This document shows positions 17,613-25,161 of a stretch of DNA of 63,783 nt, one piece after another. Made by a program: the position numbers and the translations under genes. The notes under the pieces were generated by a model, which saw only the letters and a list, made by a program, of their open reading frames with translations, was not told the origin of the DNA and did no database searches. Each line of letters opens with the position of its first letter. Position 1 is the stretch's first letter. Origin of the DNA: Exilibacterium sp. (GTDB lineage Bacteria > Pseudomonadota > Gammaproteobacteria > Pseudomonadales > Cellvibrionaceae); contig JANQMH010000040.1 of NCBI GenBank assembly GCA_028280195.1, positions 1 to 63,783 on the forward strand, in the 5' to 3' direction.

Positions 17613-17912
17613 ATGCTCTATGCAATTATCAGCCAGGACGTGGCCGACAGTCTGCCCAAACGCAAGTCGGCGCGCAATGCCCACCTGGCCCGCCTCGAGG
17701 CATTGAAGGCCGAGGGGCGACTGCTGCTGGCCGGCCCGCACCCGTGTGTGGATGCCGAGGACCCCGGCGCGGCCGGTTTCAGCGGCAGCCTGGTGGTGGC
17801 TGAATTTCCGTCGCTGCAACAGGCGCAGGCCTGGGCCGATGCCGACCCCTACCGGGATGCCGGCGTCTACGCACAGGTGGTGGTCAAGCCGTTTAAAAAG
17901 GTATTGCCCTGA
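17613..17912 (+). CDS. yciI: YciI family protein
   Basis: A 99-residue ferredoxin-like-fold protein of the YciI/YCII family. It shows [33 protein letters not shown] and a conserved DPYRDAGVY with the His/Asp pair typical of the family. The biochemical role of YciI is unsettled. Its position beside the membrane protein and near trpH/yciO matches the enterobacterial yci neighbourhood. The ATG at 17613 follows AGGAAAACACT. Confidence 0.88.
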   Translation: MLYAIISQDVADSLPKRKSARNAHLARLEALKAEGRLLLAGPHPCVDAEDPGAAGFSGSLVVAEFPSLQQAQAWADADPYRDAGVYAQVVVKPFKKVLP

Positions 17913-17971
17913 CGGCAGAGGCAATTGTGATCAAGTTTACAGGCATGTTTTCTCTACTGACGTAAACTGCG

Positions 17972-17977
17972 TATAAT
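17972..17977 (+). promoter_or_regulatory. Perfect -10 hexamer
   Basis: TATAAT lies 94 bp before the start of the SH3-domain gene. At 16-17 bp upstream only TTCTCT or TTTCTC is found, a poor -35. A leader of roughly 85 nt is predicted. Confidence 0.5.
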
Positions 17978-18070
17978 GAGCAGCGAGTATTGCAGTAATA
18001 AAATGACAACAACATACAGGCTATTGCCGACCACAGCCCCGAGCGACACCCAGAATTTACGGAAGGCGAC

Positions 18071-18736
18071 GTGAAACTTCTTCTAGCCGCACTGTTTGCT
18101 GTGTTACTGATCGATACAGCTTATGCCGAAGTCCGCTACGTCGCAGATGTACTCTATGTGCCTCTGCGCAGCGGCCAGGGCGCCCAGTTTCGGATTATCA
18201 ACAGGGGCCTGCGCAGTGGCACCAAACTGACGGTGATCGAGGAAACTCCCGACACCGAATGGACGCTGGTGGAAACCGAAGCCGGCGTGCAGGGCTGGAT
18301 TCGCAATCAGTACCTGATCACTGAACCCACCGCGGCGTTGAAATTGCGCGATGCGCTGCAAACAGCCACACAGCAGGAAAACCGCAGCAACCAGCTGCAA
18401 CGCCAGGTCGAACAACTGCAGCAGCAGAACCGCGAGCTGAGTGAGGGCCTGGCCGGTGCGCAACAGCAGGGTCAGAGCCTGGACCAGGAGCTGGCGCAGA
18501 TAAAGCAGATCTCCGCCGGCGCCATCGATCTGAACAAGCGCCATCAGACCCTGATGGAGCAACACCAGCTGCTGCAGACCGAGTTGGACGTACTCAAGGC
18601 CGAAAATGAACGCCTGGGCGATAAATCCCTGCAGACCTGGTTTCTCTATGGCGCCGCTGCAGTCGGCCTGGGAGTGATTATCGCGCTGGTGGTGCCCGCC
18701 GTGCGCCCGCGCAAGCGCTACTCGGAATGGCGTTGA
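18071..18736 (+). CDS. Bacterial SH3-domain protein with coiled coil and C-terminal membrane anchor (YgiM-like)
   Basis: Begins with a signal peptide (KLLLAALFAVLLIDTAYAE). A bacterial SH3 domain follows (~20-90), with YVPLRSGQGAQFRII, TEWTLVET and QGWIRNQYLI. Then comes a Gln/Glu-rich coiled coil (~95-185, for example NQLQRQVEQLQQQNREL). A membrane segment (WFLYGAAAVGLGVIIALVV) near the C-terminus is followed by a basic tail. This layout matches the TIGR04211/YgiM family, thought to sit at the envelope; the ligand is unknown. The start is GTG at 18071 after GGAAGGCGAC. Confidence 0.88.
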   Translation: MKLLLAALFAVLLIDTAYAEVRYVADVLYVPLRSGQGAQFRIINRGLRSGTKLTVIEETPDTEWTLVETEAGVQGWIRNQYLITEPTAALKLRDALQTATQQENRSNQLQRQVEQLQQQNRELSEGLAGAQQQGQSLDQELAQIKQISAGAIDLNKRHQTLMEQHQLLQTELDVLKAENERLGDKSLQTWFLYGAAAVGLGVIIALVVPAVRPRKRYSEWR

Positions 18737-18785
18737 GCACACTGCCGCAGCGGCCTGACTGATCACAAAACCACCGGGGTGAAAC

Positions 18786-19421
18786 ATGGGCAAATACCTG
18801 AAACTGTGGGCGGGCCTGAGCCTGGTCGTGTCGTGCTGGGTGGCACCGGTGAGCGCCGCAGATGCGAACGCAGGGCAAACGCCCCGGGTGCAGCTGGACA
18901 CCGACCTCGGGCAGATCCTGGTGGAGCTGTACCCCGAGCGGGCGCCGCTGACGGTGGAAAACTTTTTGCGCTATGTCGACAGCAACTTTTACGACGGCAC
19001 CATCTTCCACCGCGTGGTGCGCGGCTTCGTGGTACAGGGCGGCGGCCTGACCTTCGACTTCGTCAAAAAGCCGACCAGGGATGCGATTAAAAACGAGTCC
19101 GACAACGGCCTCAAAAATCGCCCCGGCACCCTGGCCATGGCGCGGCTCGGCGATCCGGACAGCGCCTCTTCCCAGTTCTATATCAATCTGGCCAGCAACC
19201 CCCACCTCGATGCCGCTGGCGGCAAGCCCGGCTATACGGTATTCGGACGGGTGATCGAAGGTTTTGCAGTGGTGGAACAAATCGCCGCCCAACCCACCGG
19301 ACTGTATCGCGCCCATCCGCAGGCTCCCAATGTGCCGATCCGCATTCTCAAGGCGCGGCGCATCAACCCCACCGCGGCCGGTGGCCAGAGTGCGACCGGG
19401 CGAGCCGGCGACACGAGGTGA
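18786..19421 (+). CDS. Periplasmic cyclophilin-type peptidylprolyl isomerase
   Basis: Catalyses cis-trans isomerisation of proline bonds in exported proteins. The signal peptide ends near VAPVSAADA. The cyclophilin core contains VQLDTDLGQILVELYPERAP, FYDGTIFHRVVRGFVVQGGG, TLAMARLGDPDSASSQFYIN and YTVFGRVIEG. The catalytic Arg is in FHRVV. It is PpiA-like with a short disordered tail. The stop is four bases before the pdxJ start, indicating a shared transcript. Confidence 0.93.
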   Translation: MGKYLKLWAGLSLVVSCWVAPVSAADANAGQTPRVQLDTDLGQILVELYPERAPLTVENFLRYVDSNFYDGTIFHRVVRGFVVQGGGLTFDFVKKPTRDAIKNESDNGLKNRPGTLAMARLGDPDSASSQFYINLASNPHLDAAGGKPGYTVFGRVIEGFAVVEQIAAQPTGLYRAHPQAPNVPIRILKARRINPTAAGGQSATGRAGDTR

Positions 19422-19425
19422 AATC

Positions 19426-20184
19426 ATGGCTTTTGCGTTGAGCGTCAACCTGAATAAAATCGCCCTGCTGCGCAACTCGCGCGCAGGCAATTATCCCGAT
19501 GTCGTGCGCCACGGTGAAATCTGCCTGCAGGCCGGCGCCGACGGCCTGACCGTACACCCGCGCCCCGACCAGCGCCATATTCGCCCCGACGATGTGCGCC
19601 AGCTGGCACAACTGGTGCGCACCCGGCCCGGTATCGAGTTCAATATCGAGGGCAACCCCTTTGCGCCGAAGCTGGGTGACTTCCCGGGTTTTTTGCCGCT
19701 GGTGGAAGAGGCCCGGCCCCACCAGTGCACCCTGGTACCCGACAGCAATGAGCAGTTGACCTCGGATCACGGCTTTGACCTGAATCAGACAGCTGCGCGC
19801 CTGGAGCCGCTCATTCGGCAGTTAAAAGACCGCGCCATTCGCGTCAGCCTGTTTATGGACCCGGACCGCGAGCAGATCAGCCTGGCGAAGGATGTCGGCG
19901 CCGATCGCATCGAACTCTACACCGGTCCCTACGCGGCCGCCTGCGGGCAAAACGGCAGCGATCTCGACCGCCTGTTTGCGGATTACTGCGACGCCGCCGC
20001 GCACGCCACGGCTATCGGCCTCGGTGTCAACGCCGGTCACGACCTCAACCTGGACAACCTGCCCCGTTTTGCCACCCTGCCCGGACTGCTGGAGGTATCC
20101 ATCGGTCACGCCCTGATCGTCGAGGCGATAAACCAGGGCCTGGCCGCCACCGTGCGCGCCTACAAGGCACTCTGTGATAACTGA
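19426..20184 (+). CDS. pdxJ: Pyridoxine 5'-phosphate synthase PdxJ
   Basis: Condenses 1-deoxyxylulose 5-phosphate with 3-amino-1-hydroxyacetone phosphate, the last step of de novo vitamin B6 synthesis. Conserved segments are SVNLNKIALLRNSR, GLTVHPRPDQRHI, EFNIEGNP, CTLVPDSNEQLTSDHG, RVSLFMDPD and GLGVNAGHDLNLDNL. The 252-residue length matches the family. The ATG at 19426 follows CGAGGTGAAATC. In many gammaproteobacteria pdxJ follows recO and era; here it follows a cyclophilin gene instead. Confidence 0.95.
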   Translation: MAFALSVNLNKIALLRNSRAGNYPDVVRHGEICLQAGADGLTVHPRPDQRHIRPDDVRQLAQLVRTRPGIEFNIEGNPFAPKLGDFPGFLPLVEEARPHQCTLVPDSNEQLTSDHGFDLNQTAARLEPLIRQLKDRAIRVSLFMDPDREQISLAKDVGADRIELYTGPYAAACGQNGSDLDRLFADYCDAAAHATAIGLGVNAGHDLNLDNLPRFATLPGLLEVSIGHALIVEAINQGLAATVRAYKALCDN

Positions 20185-20282
20185 AAGATCCAACTGCCGC
20201 CTATATCGGCGACCTCGAAATAACTGCTGTACGGCCCCGGGAAAAGTAGGCTAACCTTGGTATATGAGTAACAACTTGTGGT

Positions 20283-20729
20283 ATGAGCAACAAGCTGACG
20301 CTGAGGAGGCAAGCCGTGCACTCCATACTGGTTAAAGATTTCATGGACTACGATCCCCACGCCATTCCGGTCACTGCCAATATCCGCGACGTGGTCAAAT
20401 GCCTGCTCAAGGCCGGTATTATCGGCGCGCCGGTGATCGACGAGAATGAGAAAGTCGTGGGTTTCGTCTCCGAGCAGGACTGTATCAAGGAAATGCTCAA
20501 CGATGTTTTTTACTGTGAAGAACCGCCGATGGTCACAGCGGTCATGCGCACCGATGTGCTGACAGTGACACCGGATTCGTCGATTGTGGAAATAGCCCAG
20601 ACCATGCTGCAGGACAAACCGAAGAACTACCCGGTGGTCGACGACGGCAAGCTGGTGGGACTGATCAATCGCAGCCTGATCCTGAAAGCGCTGCTGGAAA
20701 ACGACGACGACTGCTATATTCACCATTGA
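20283..20729 (+). CDS. Tandem CBS-domain protein
   Basis: A 148-residue protein made of two CBS domains (about residues 18-80 and 85-145). The boundaries are VKDFMDYDPHAIPV, GAPVIDENEKVVGFVSEQD, VMRTDVLTVTPDSSIVE and NYPVVDDGKLVGLINRS. Such proteins bind adenosine nucleotides and regulate partners; no catalytic domain is attached. Standing alone after pdxJ, its partner is unknown. ATG at 20283; a second in-frame GTG lies at 20316. Confidence 0.87.
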   Translation: MSNKLTLRRQAVHSILVKDFMDYDPHAIPVTANIRDVVKCLLKAGIIGAPVIDENEKVVGFVSEQDCIKEMLNDVFYCEEPPMVTAVMRTDVLTVTPDSSIVEIAQTMLQDKPKNYPVVDDGKLVGLINRSLILKALLENDDDCYIHH

Positions 20730-20765
20730 ATCAGCACCGCTGCAGCCGAGTGTAACGGAACCGTT

Positions 20766-21659
20766 TTGCAAGCCACACTGAATATTCTCGGTGCCGGCAA
20801 GCTTGCCAGGACGCTTGCCAGACTCTGGCACCAGCAGCGCAGCTTCGCCCTGCAACAGTGTTATTCCCGCCGCTACCAGAGCGCCCGCCAGTGCTGCGAT
20901 TTCGCCGGCGCCGGGCGCGCGATAAGTACCCTCGATGACTTCGATACTGCCGATGTCTGGCTGCTTGCAACCCCGGACCGGGCGATTGCCGAAACCGCAC
21001 AACAACTGGCCGCACAGCGGCTGGTCAGACCCGGCGACATCGTATTTCACTGCAGCGGGGTGCAGACGGCGCAGAGCCTGCAGCCGCTGCAAAGTGCCGG
21101 CGCCCACACCGCCAGCGTCCACCCGCTGCACAGTTTTGCCGATCCGGCGGCATCGATACGCAGCTTTGCCGGCAGCTACTGTGCCGCCGAGGGGCAGGCA
21201 GCGGCCCTGCAGCGGCTGCTGCCGGCATTCGAGTCTATCGACGCGCGCATCGTCACCATCGAGGCCAGCGCCAAACCGCTTTACCACGCCGGCTCGGTTA
21301 TCGCCTGCAACTATCTGGTAGCGCTGCTGGAGGCCAGCCTGCAGAGTTTTGCCGCGGCGCAGATCCCGCGCCGGATGGCCGCGCAAATGCTGCTGCCCAT
21401 CGTCCACAATACCGTCGACAACGCCCTGGGCGGCAGCCCGGAACAGGCGCTGACCGGACCGATTGCCCGCGGTGACGTCGATACGGTTGCCACGCAGCTG
21501 GCGCAGCTGCAGGCGGCGGCCCCACAATTGCTGGCATTATACCGGACACTGGGCCTGCAGACTGTCGCCATTGCCGCCAGACAGAATGCGGCCAGCGACA
21601 CTGCCCTGCGGCAACTGGAAGCCCTGTTGAAAAAAGATCCGCCTGCCGATGAAAATTGA
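20766..21659 (+). CDS. Rossmann/DUF2520 dehydrogenase-like protein
   Basis: The N-terminal Rossmann fold opens NILGAGKLARTLARLW. It is followed by VWLLATPDRAIAETA and the motif DIVFHCSGV. The C-terminal helical DUF2520 domain contains ASVHPLHSFADP, YHAGSVIACNYLVALLEA and LTGPIARGDVDTV. This family resembles F420/NADP reductases and ketopantoate reductases, but no substrate is established. The start is TTG at 20766 with ACGGA upstream. Its end overlaps the thioesterase gene by 11 bp. Confidence 0.85.
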   Translation: MQATLNILGAGKLARTLARLWHQQRSFALQQCYSRRYQSARQCCDFAGAGRAISTLDDFDTADVWLLATPDRAIAETAQQLAAQRLVRPGDIVFHCSGVQTAQSLQPLQSAGAHTASVHPLHSFADPAASIRSFAGSYCAAEGQAAALQRLLPAFESIDARIVTIEASAKPLYHAGSVIACNYLVALLEASLQSFAAAQIPRRMAAQMLLPIVHNTVDNALGGSPEQALTGPIARGDVDTVATQLAQLQAAAPQLLALYRTLGLQTVAIAARQNAASDTALRQLEALLKKDPPADEN

Positions 21660-22089
21660 CCTGCAGCGGTTTACCCGGGAAACACTGGATCAGATCCCCG
21701 TGCTGCGCTGTATGCAGCCGCGCTTCAGCCAGTTCGATTCACTGTCACTGCGACTGCATGCGCCGCTGGCAGCCAATATCAACGACAAGCACACCGCCTT
21801 CGGTGGCAGTATCGCCGCCCTGGCAACGGTGGCCGGCTGGGCACTGACAACGCTGATTGCACGCCAGGCGGGACACCACTGCGATGTGGTGGTGGCCTGC
21901 AGTCAACTCAACTACAAGGCGCCCGTCGACGCGGACTTTTATTTCCTGGCGCGCACGGCGGCGGCCGCTAGAGAGACACTATTGAGTGCCCTGGCCGCGG
22001 GTGATAAAGGCAGGCTCGATGTCGATGTTGCGGTGATGCTGGAGCAGCGGGTGATGGCAGAGTTTAACGGTGAGTATGTGGCTGGATGA
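21649..22089 (+). CDS. YiiD C-terminal-type hotdog thioesterase
   Basis: A 146-residue hotdog-fold protein resembling the C-terminal domain of YiiD (putative thioesterase). Motifs are LRLHAPLAANINDKHTAFGGS, with the family Asn/His, and VVACSQLNYKAPVDADF. Substrate is unknown, probably an acyl-CoA. It overlaps the upstream DUF2520 gene and is presumably translated from the same message. Confidence 0.85.
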   Translation: MKIDLQRFTRETLDQIPVLRCMQPRFSQFDSLSLRLHAPLAANINDKHTAFGGSIAALATVAGWALTTLIARQAGHHCDVVVACSQLNYKAPVDADFYFLARTAAAARETLLSALAAGDKGRLDVDVAVMLEQRVMAEFNGEYVAG

Positions 22090-22134
22090 CGTGCCACCCG
22101 GTGTGAACCGGCCGGGGTGGCACTTTCTAAAAAA

Positions 22135-23802
22135 TCAGGGCGACACACCCCGGGACGCCTCGCGGATCCGCTTGAACTCACTGCCTTCGTACCAGTGCGG
22201 CCAGTCATTGCTGTTGCCCAGATGCCTGCCGACCAGAAAGTACAGCTCTATATCCTGAGCCGCACCGCTCAGATCCATCTCGGCGTGATATTCGTCGCCG
22301 GGCTTGTGATAGCGATTGGTAATATAATCTTCCTGCTGCGCCTTGCCCCACTCCTTGCCGTGCTCGATGGAGTCGTAGCCCCCCTCGGCATAGAGCGCGG
22401 GCACGCCGTGCCTGGCCAGGCTGAAGTGATCGGAGCGGTAGTAAAAGCCCTTTTCCGCATTTTGATCCGGGACGAGATAACGGCCCTGCTGCTCGGCGTA
22501 AGTTTGCAGATAGTCCTGCAGCTGATTAAAACCGTAGCCGATAACCGTGACATCGCGCACCGCACCGATAGCACCCAGGGCGTCCATATTGATGGCAGCG
22601 ACGGTTTTACTGTGCGGATAAATCGGGTTTTCACCGTAGTATTTAGAGCCCAGCAGGCCCGACTCTTCCGCCGTTAACGCCATAAACAGCAGTGAGCGCT
22701 GCAGCGGTGCAGACCTGAACTCGCGCGCCAGCGTCAACAGCGCCGCCGTGCCGGTGGCATTGTCCACCGCACCGTTAAAGATCTGGTCGCCCTCGCGACT
22801 GCTGTCGCGCCCGAGGTGGTCCCAGTGCGCCATGTAAACCACGTATTCATCCGGGCGCTCGCTGCCGGTCAGCTTGGCGATAACATTGCGCGACTCATCG
22901 TAGCGGATGGTGTTCTGCAGGTTGAACGAAGCGGTGGCGTTTAGCGCTATCGCCCGGAACCCGGGCTGCGCCGCACGCTGCTTCAGCGCCTCGTAGTCGA
23001 GCCCCGCCGACTGCAACAATGCGGTGGCAGGCTGGCGGTGAATCCAGCCCTCCACCGCCAGCTTGGAGGCGCCCTGGTCAGCCGACTGCAGGTGAATCTG
23101 CGGGCCCGTCCAGCTGTTTTCCACCACACCCCAGGGATAGGAAGCAGGCGCAGTATCGTGAATGACCAGCGCCGCGGCGGCCCCCTGGCGCGCCGCCTCT
23201 TCGTACTTATAGGTCCAGCGACCGTAGTAAGTCATGGCATTACCGGTAAAGTGCCCGGGGTCCTGGGTGATGAAGCCGGGGTCATTGACCAGAATCACCA
23301 CGGTTTTGCCGCTGACATCGATATCGGCATAGTCATTCCAGTTGCGCTCGGGCGCGTTGATACCGTAGCCGACAAACACCAGCTCGCTGTCCTGCACCTG
23401 AATGACCTGCTGCTGCCGCTGGGTAAACACCACCATCTGGGCGCCGTATTCCAGCGACGCTTCGTAGCCGGCGGCTTTTATCCGCAACTGTGCCGACGGC
23501 GCAGTGGTGATCTCAGCCACCGGCACCCGCTGAAAATAGGACTCGCCGTTGCCGGGTTCCAGGCCCAGTGCGACAAAGGCCTGCTGCAGATAACTGACGG
23601 TTTTTTCCCCACCGGGCGTGGCCGGCGCCCTGCCCTCGAATTCGTCTGCCGCCAGCACCCCGACATGGCGGTGCAGATCTTTCTCAAACTGCGCCATCCG
23701 CGCCTGTTGCGCTTCCACCGTCGCCACCACCGATTCGCGCCGGTCACACCCCGCCAGCCCCAAAATCGCGGCACACAAGCCAATCAACAGTGCTTTTCTC
23801 AT
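22135..23802 (-). CDS. M28-family zinc aminopeptidase, lipoprotein
   Basis: Starts with a lipoprotein signal (MRKALLIGLCAAILGLAGC; lipobox LAGC), so it is probably anchored in the outer membrane. A PA-domain insertion spans ~125-270. The M28 core carries metal ligands in MAHWDHLGRD, GAVDNATGTAALL, LTAEESGLLGSKYY, AAINMDALG and YRSDHFSLARHGVPA. The catalytic Glu is in AEES. About 555 residues, typical of the PA-containing subfamily. I chose the ATG at 23802; the frame extends further upstream but lacks a signal there. Confidence 0.93.
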   Translation of the reverse strand: MRKALLIGLCAAILGLAGCDRRESVVATVEAQQARMAQFEKDLHRHVGVLAADEFEGRAPATPGGEKTVSYLQQAFVALGLEPGNGESYFQRVPVAEITTAPSAQLRIKAAGYEASLEYGAQMVVFTQRQQQVIQVQDSELVFVGYGINAPERNWNDYADIDVSGKTVVILVNDPGFITQDPGHFTGNAMTYYGRWTYKYEEAARQGAAAALVIHDTAPASYPWGVVENSWTGPQIHLQSADQGASKLAVEGWIHRQPATALLQSAGLDYEALKQRAAQPGFRAIALNATASFNLQNTIRYDESRNVIAKLTGSERPDEYVVYMAHWDHLGRDSSREGDQIFNGAVDNATGTAALLTLAREFRSAPLQRSLLFMALTAEESGLLGSKYYGENPIYPHSKTVAAINMDALGAIGAVRDVTVIGYGFNQLQDYLQTYAEQQGRYLVPDQNAEKGFYYRSDHFSLARHGVPALYAEGGYDSIEHGKEWGKAQQEDYITNRYHKPGDEYHAEMDLSGAAQDIELYFLVGRHLGNSNDWPHWYEGSEFKRIREASRGVSP

Positions 23803-23867
23803 ACACAAAACCTTATCGTTCGTTATGGTATGGAAGATAAGACGAATAAAACCGCCCGACGCCCAAT

Positions 23868-24230
23868 TCAGTCGCCACGTTCTTCGTGCGCCTGACAATT
23901 GACACACAGATCGCTCTCCGGTTTGATCTGCAGGCGGGCATAGGGAATGGCCTCGCCGCAGGCCTCACAATAACCGTAATCGCCGCTGTCGACGGCGCCC
24001 AGGGCGGCCTCGACTTTTTGCAGGCGGCGCCGGTAAGCTGTGCGGTTGGCCTGAGCCATGGCCTGCTGTTGCAGGGCGTCCATACGCGACAGGCGGCCCA
24101 CCTTGGTCTGGTCGAGCACCACCGTGGCGGCCACCTGGCGGCTGCTGTCGAGTAGCTTGTTGAGTTCCTCGCGCAGCTCTTGCAGTTGTCGCTGCAGCGC
24201 CAGGCGCTGCCGATCAGATAATTCCGCCAT
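23868..24230 (-). CDS. DksA/TraR-type zinc-finger protein
   Basis: A 120-residue protein with a long N-terminal helix pair and a C-terminal C4 zinc finger, CEACGEAI...CVNC. It is shorter than DksA (about 150) and lacks the Asp-x-x-Asp-Ala tip of true DksA; the tip here is near SRMDALQQQ. It may bind in the secondary channel of RNA polymerase, but could equally be a YbiI-like protein of unknown role. It is divergent from the trmH-like gene. Confidence 0.85.
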   Translation of the reverse strand: MAELSDRQRLALQRQLQELREELNKLLDSSRQVAATVVLDQTKVGRLSRMDALQQQAMAQANRTAYRRRLQKVEAALGAVDSGDYGYCEACGEAIPYARLQIKPESDLCVNCQAHEERGD

Positions 24231-24299
24231 AACAAAGCAAACGCAGACAGCTGACTTCGACCACCCTATAATGGCGCCGTCAAAGCCGGGACAAGCCCC

Positions 24300-25094
24300 A
24301 TGCCAAAATCGCCGCCGCGGGATTCCGACGCCTATTTAGCCAAGAAGCAGTTTTTTCAGCAGCTGCTGACGGTTTACGGCCGCAAGCCGGTGCTGGAGGC
24401 CCTGCAGGCCCCATCGGTAAACCTGCACCGCCTGCATTTGGCCGAGGGCAACCGCCCGGCCCCGCTGCTGGACGAGATTATCGCCCTGGCGCAGGCGCGG
24501 GGCGCTGAGCTTGTATACCATAGCCGCCAGGCGCTGGCGAGGATTTCCAAAAACGGCAGGCAGGACCAGGGGGTGGCGGCGGATATCGACTGGCGCGGCT
24601 ACCAGAGCTGCCAGCGCTTTTTGCAGCAACTTGACAACACCAACCGCCCGTTGCGGCTGCTGGCCTTGTGCGACATCCACAACCCGCAAAACCTGGGTAT
24701 GATCATCCGCTCTGCCTGTGCGGGCGATATAGATGGCGTTATTATCCCGCAGAAAGGCTGCGCGACTATTTCCTCACCTCTGGTCATAAAAGCTAGCGCG
24801 GGAACCCTGTTTAAAGCGCCTATAATTTCATGCGAGAAGCTAAAGGATGCCCTGCAAGCCTTCAAAGATCAGCGGTTTTCGGTTTGCGCTCTATCATCAC
24901 ACGCTACTGAATCACTTTTTGATCATAGACCCGAAGGCCCCGTTGTGTACGTCTTGGGAAATGAAGCAGAGGGTGTCAATGATGCCATTTGCAGCTTAGC
25001 AGACAAGAAGCTGATAATTCCAATGAGCAACAAGGTAGAATCCTTAAATGTGGCGATTACAGCTGCACTCATCGCTTTCACTAGAAGCCTGTAG
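24300..25094 (+). CDS. TrmH-family (SpoU) RNA 2'-O-methyltransferase, chimeric composition
   Basis: A 264-residue SpoU-class methyltransferase. The N-terminal substrate-binding domain (YGRKPVLEAL) is followed by the knotted SAM-binding domain. All three SpoU motifs are intact: NPQNLGMIIRSA, VVYVLGNEAEGV and IPMSNKVESLNVAITAALIA. The target RNA base is unknown. Up to about 24720 the gene is GC-rich like its neighbours; from there to the stop it is clearly AT-richer, with codons typical of the island. A decayed second copy lies at 43243-43780. The 3' half therefore seems to have arrived with the island while keeping a full frame. Confidence 0.88.
   Translation: MPKSPPRDSDAYLAKKQFFQQLLTVYGRKPVLEALQAPSVNLHRLHLAEGNRPAPLLDEIIALAQARGAELVYHSRQALARISKNGRQDQGVAADIDWRGYQSCQRFLQQLDNTNRPLRLLALCDIHNPQNLGMIIRSACAGDIDGVIIPQKGCATISSPLVIKASAGTLFKAPIISCEKLKDALQAFKDQRFSVCALSSHATESLFDHRPEGPVVYVLGNEAEGVNDAICSLADKKLIIPMSNKVESLNVAITAALIAFTRSL
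24491..24630 (+). repeat. Left copy of the trmH direct repeat
   Basis: These 140 bp align without gaps to 43251-43390 (constant offset 18,760) with 11 mismatches, including an uninterrupted identical stretch of 39 bp. A second homologous block follows at 24651-24720 against 43508-43577. The pair flanks the low-GC island. Confidence 0.93.
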
Positions 25095-25129
25095 ATCGAA
25101 GCCGTAAAGTGGAGTAGTTCAGCTCTGTA

Positions 25130-25154
25130 GGACGCCCATGTAAAGGCGACGTCC
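25130..25154. terminator. Hairpin between convergent trmH-like and S33 genes
   Basis: GGACG(CC) pairs with (GG)CGTCC with a small bulge, 36 bp after the trmH-like stop and just before the S33 stop on the other strand. No T-tract follows on either strand, so it is only a weak candidate for a bidirectional terminator. Confidence 0.35.
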
Positions 25155-25161
25155 TCTGCGA

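Noticed and set aside
23868-24230. True DksA
   Set aside because: Too short, and the conserved acidic tip of the coiled coil is missing; only the C4 zinc finger is shared.
25095-25161. Possible tRNA or attachment site next to the trmH-like gene
   Set aside because: Only an imperfect GGACG/CGTCC hairpin is present; no acceptor-stem, T-loop or anticodon pattern could be found.
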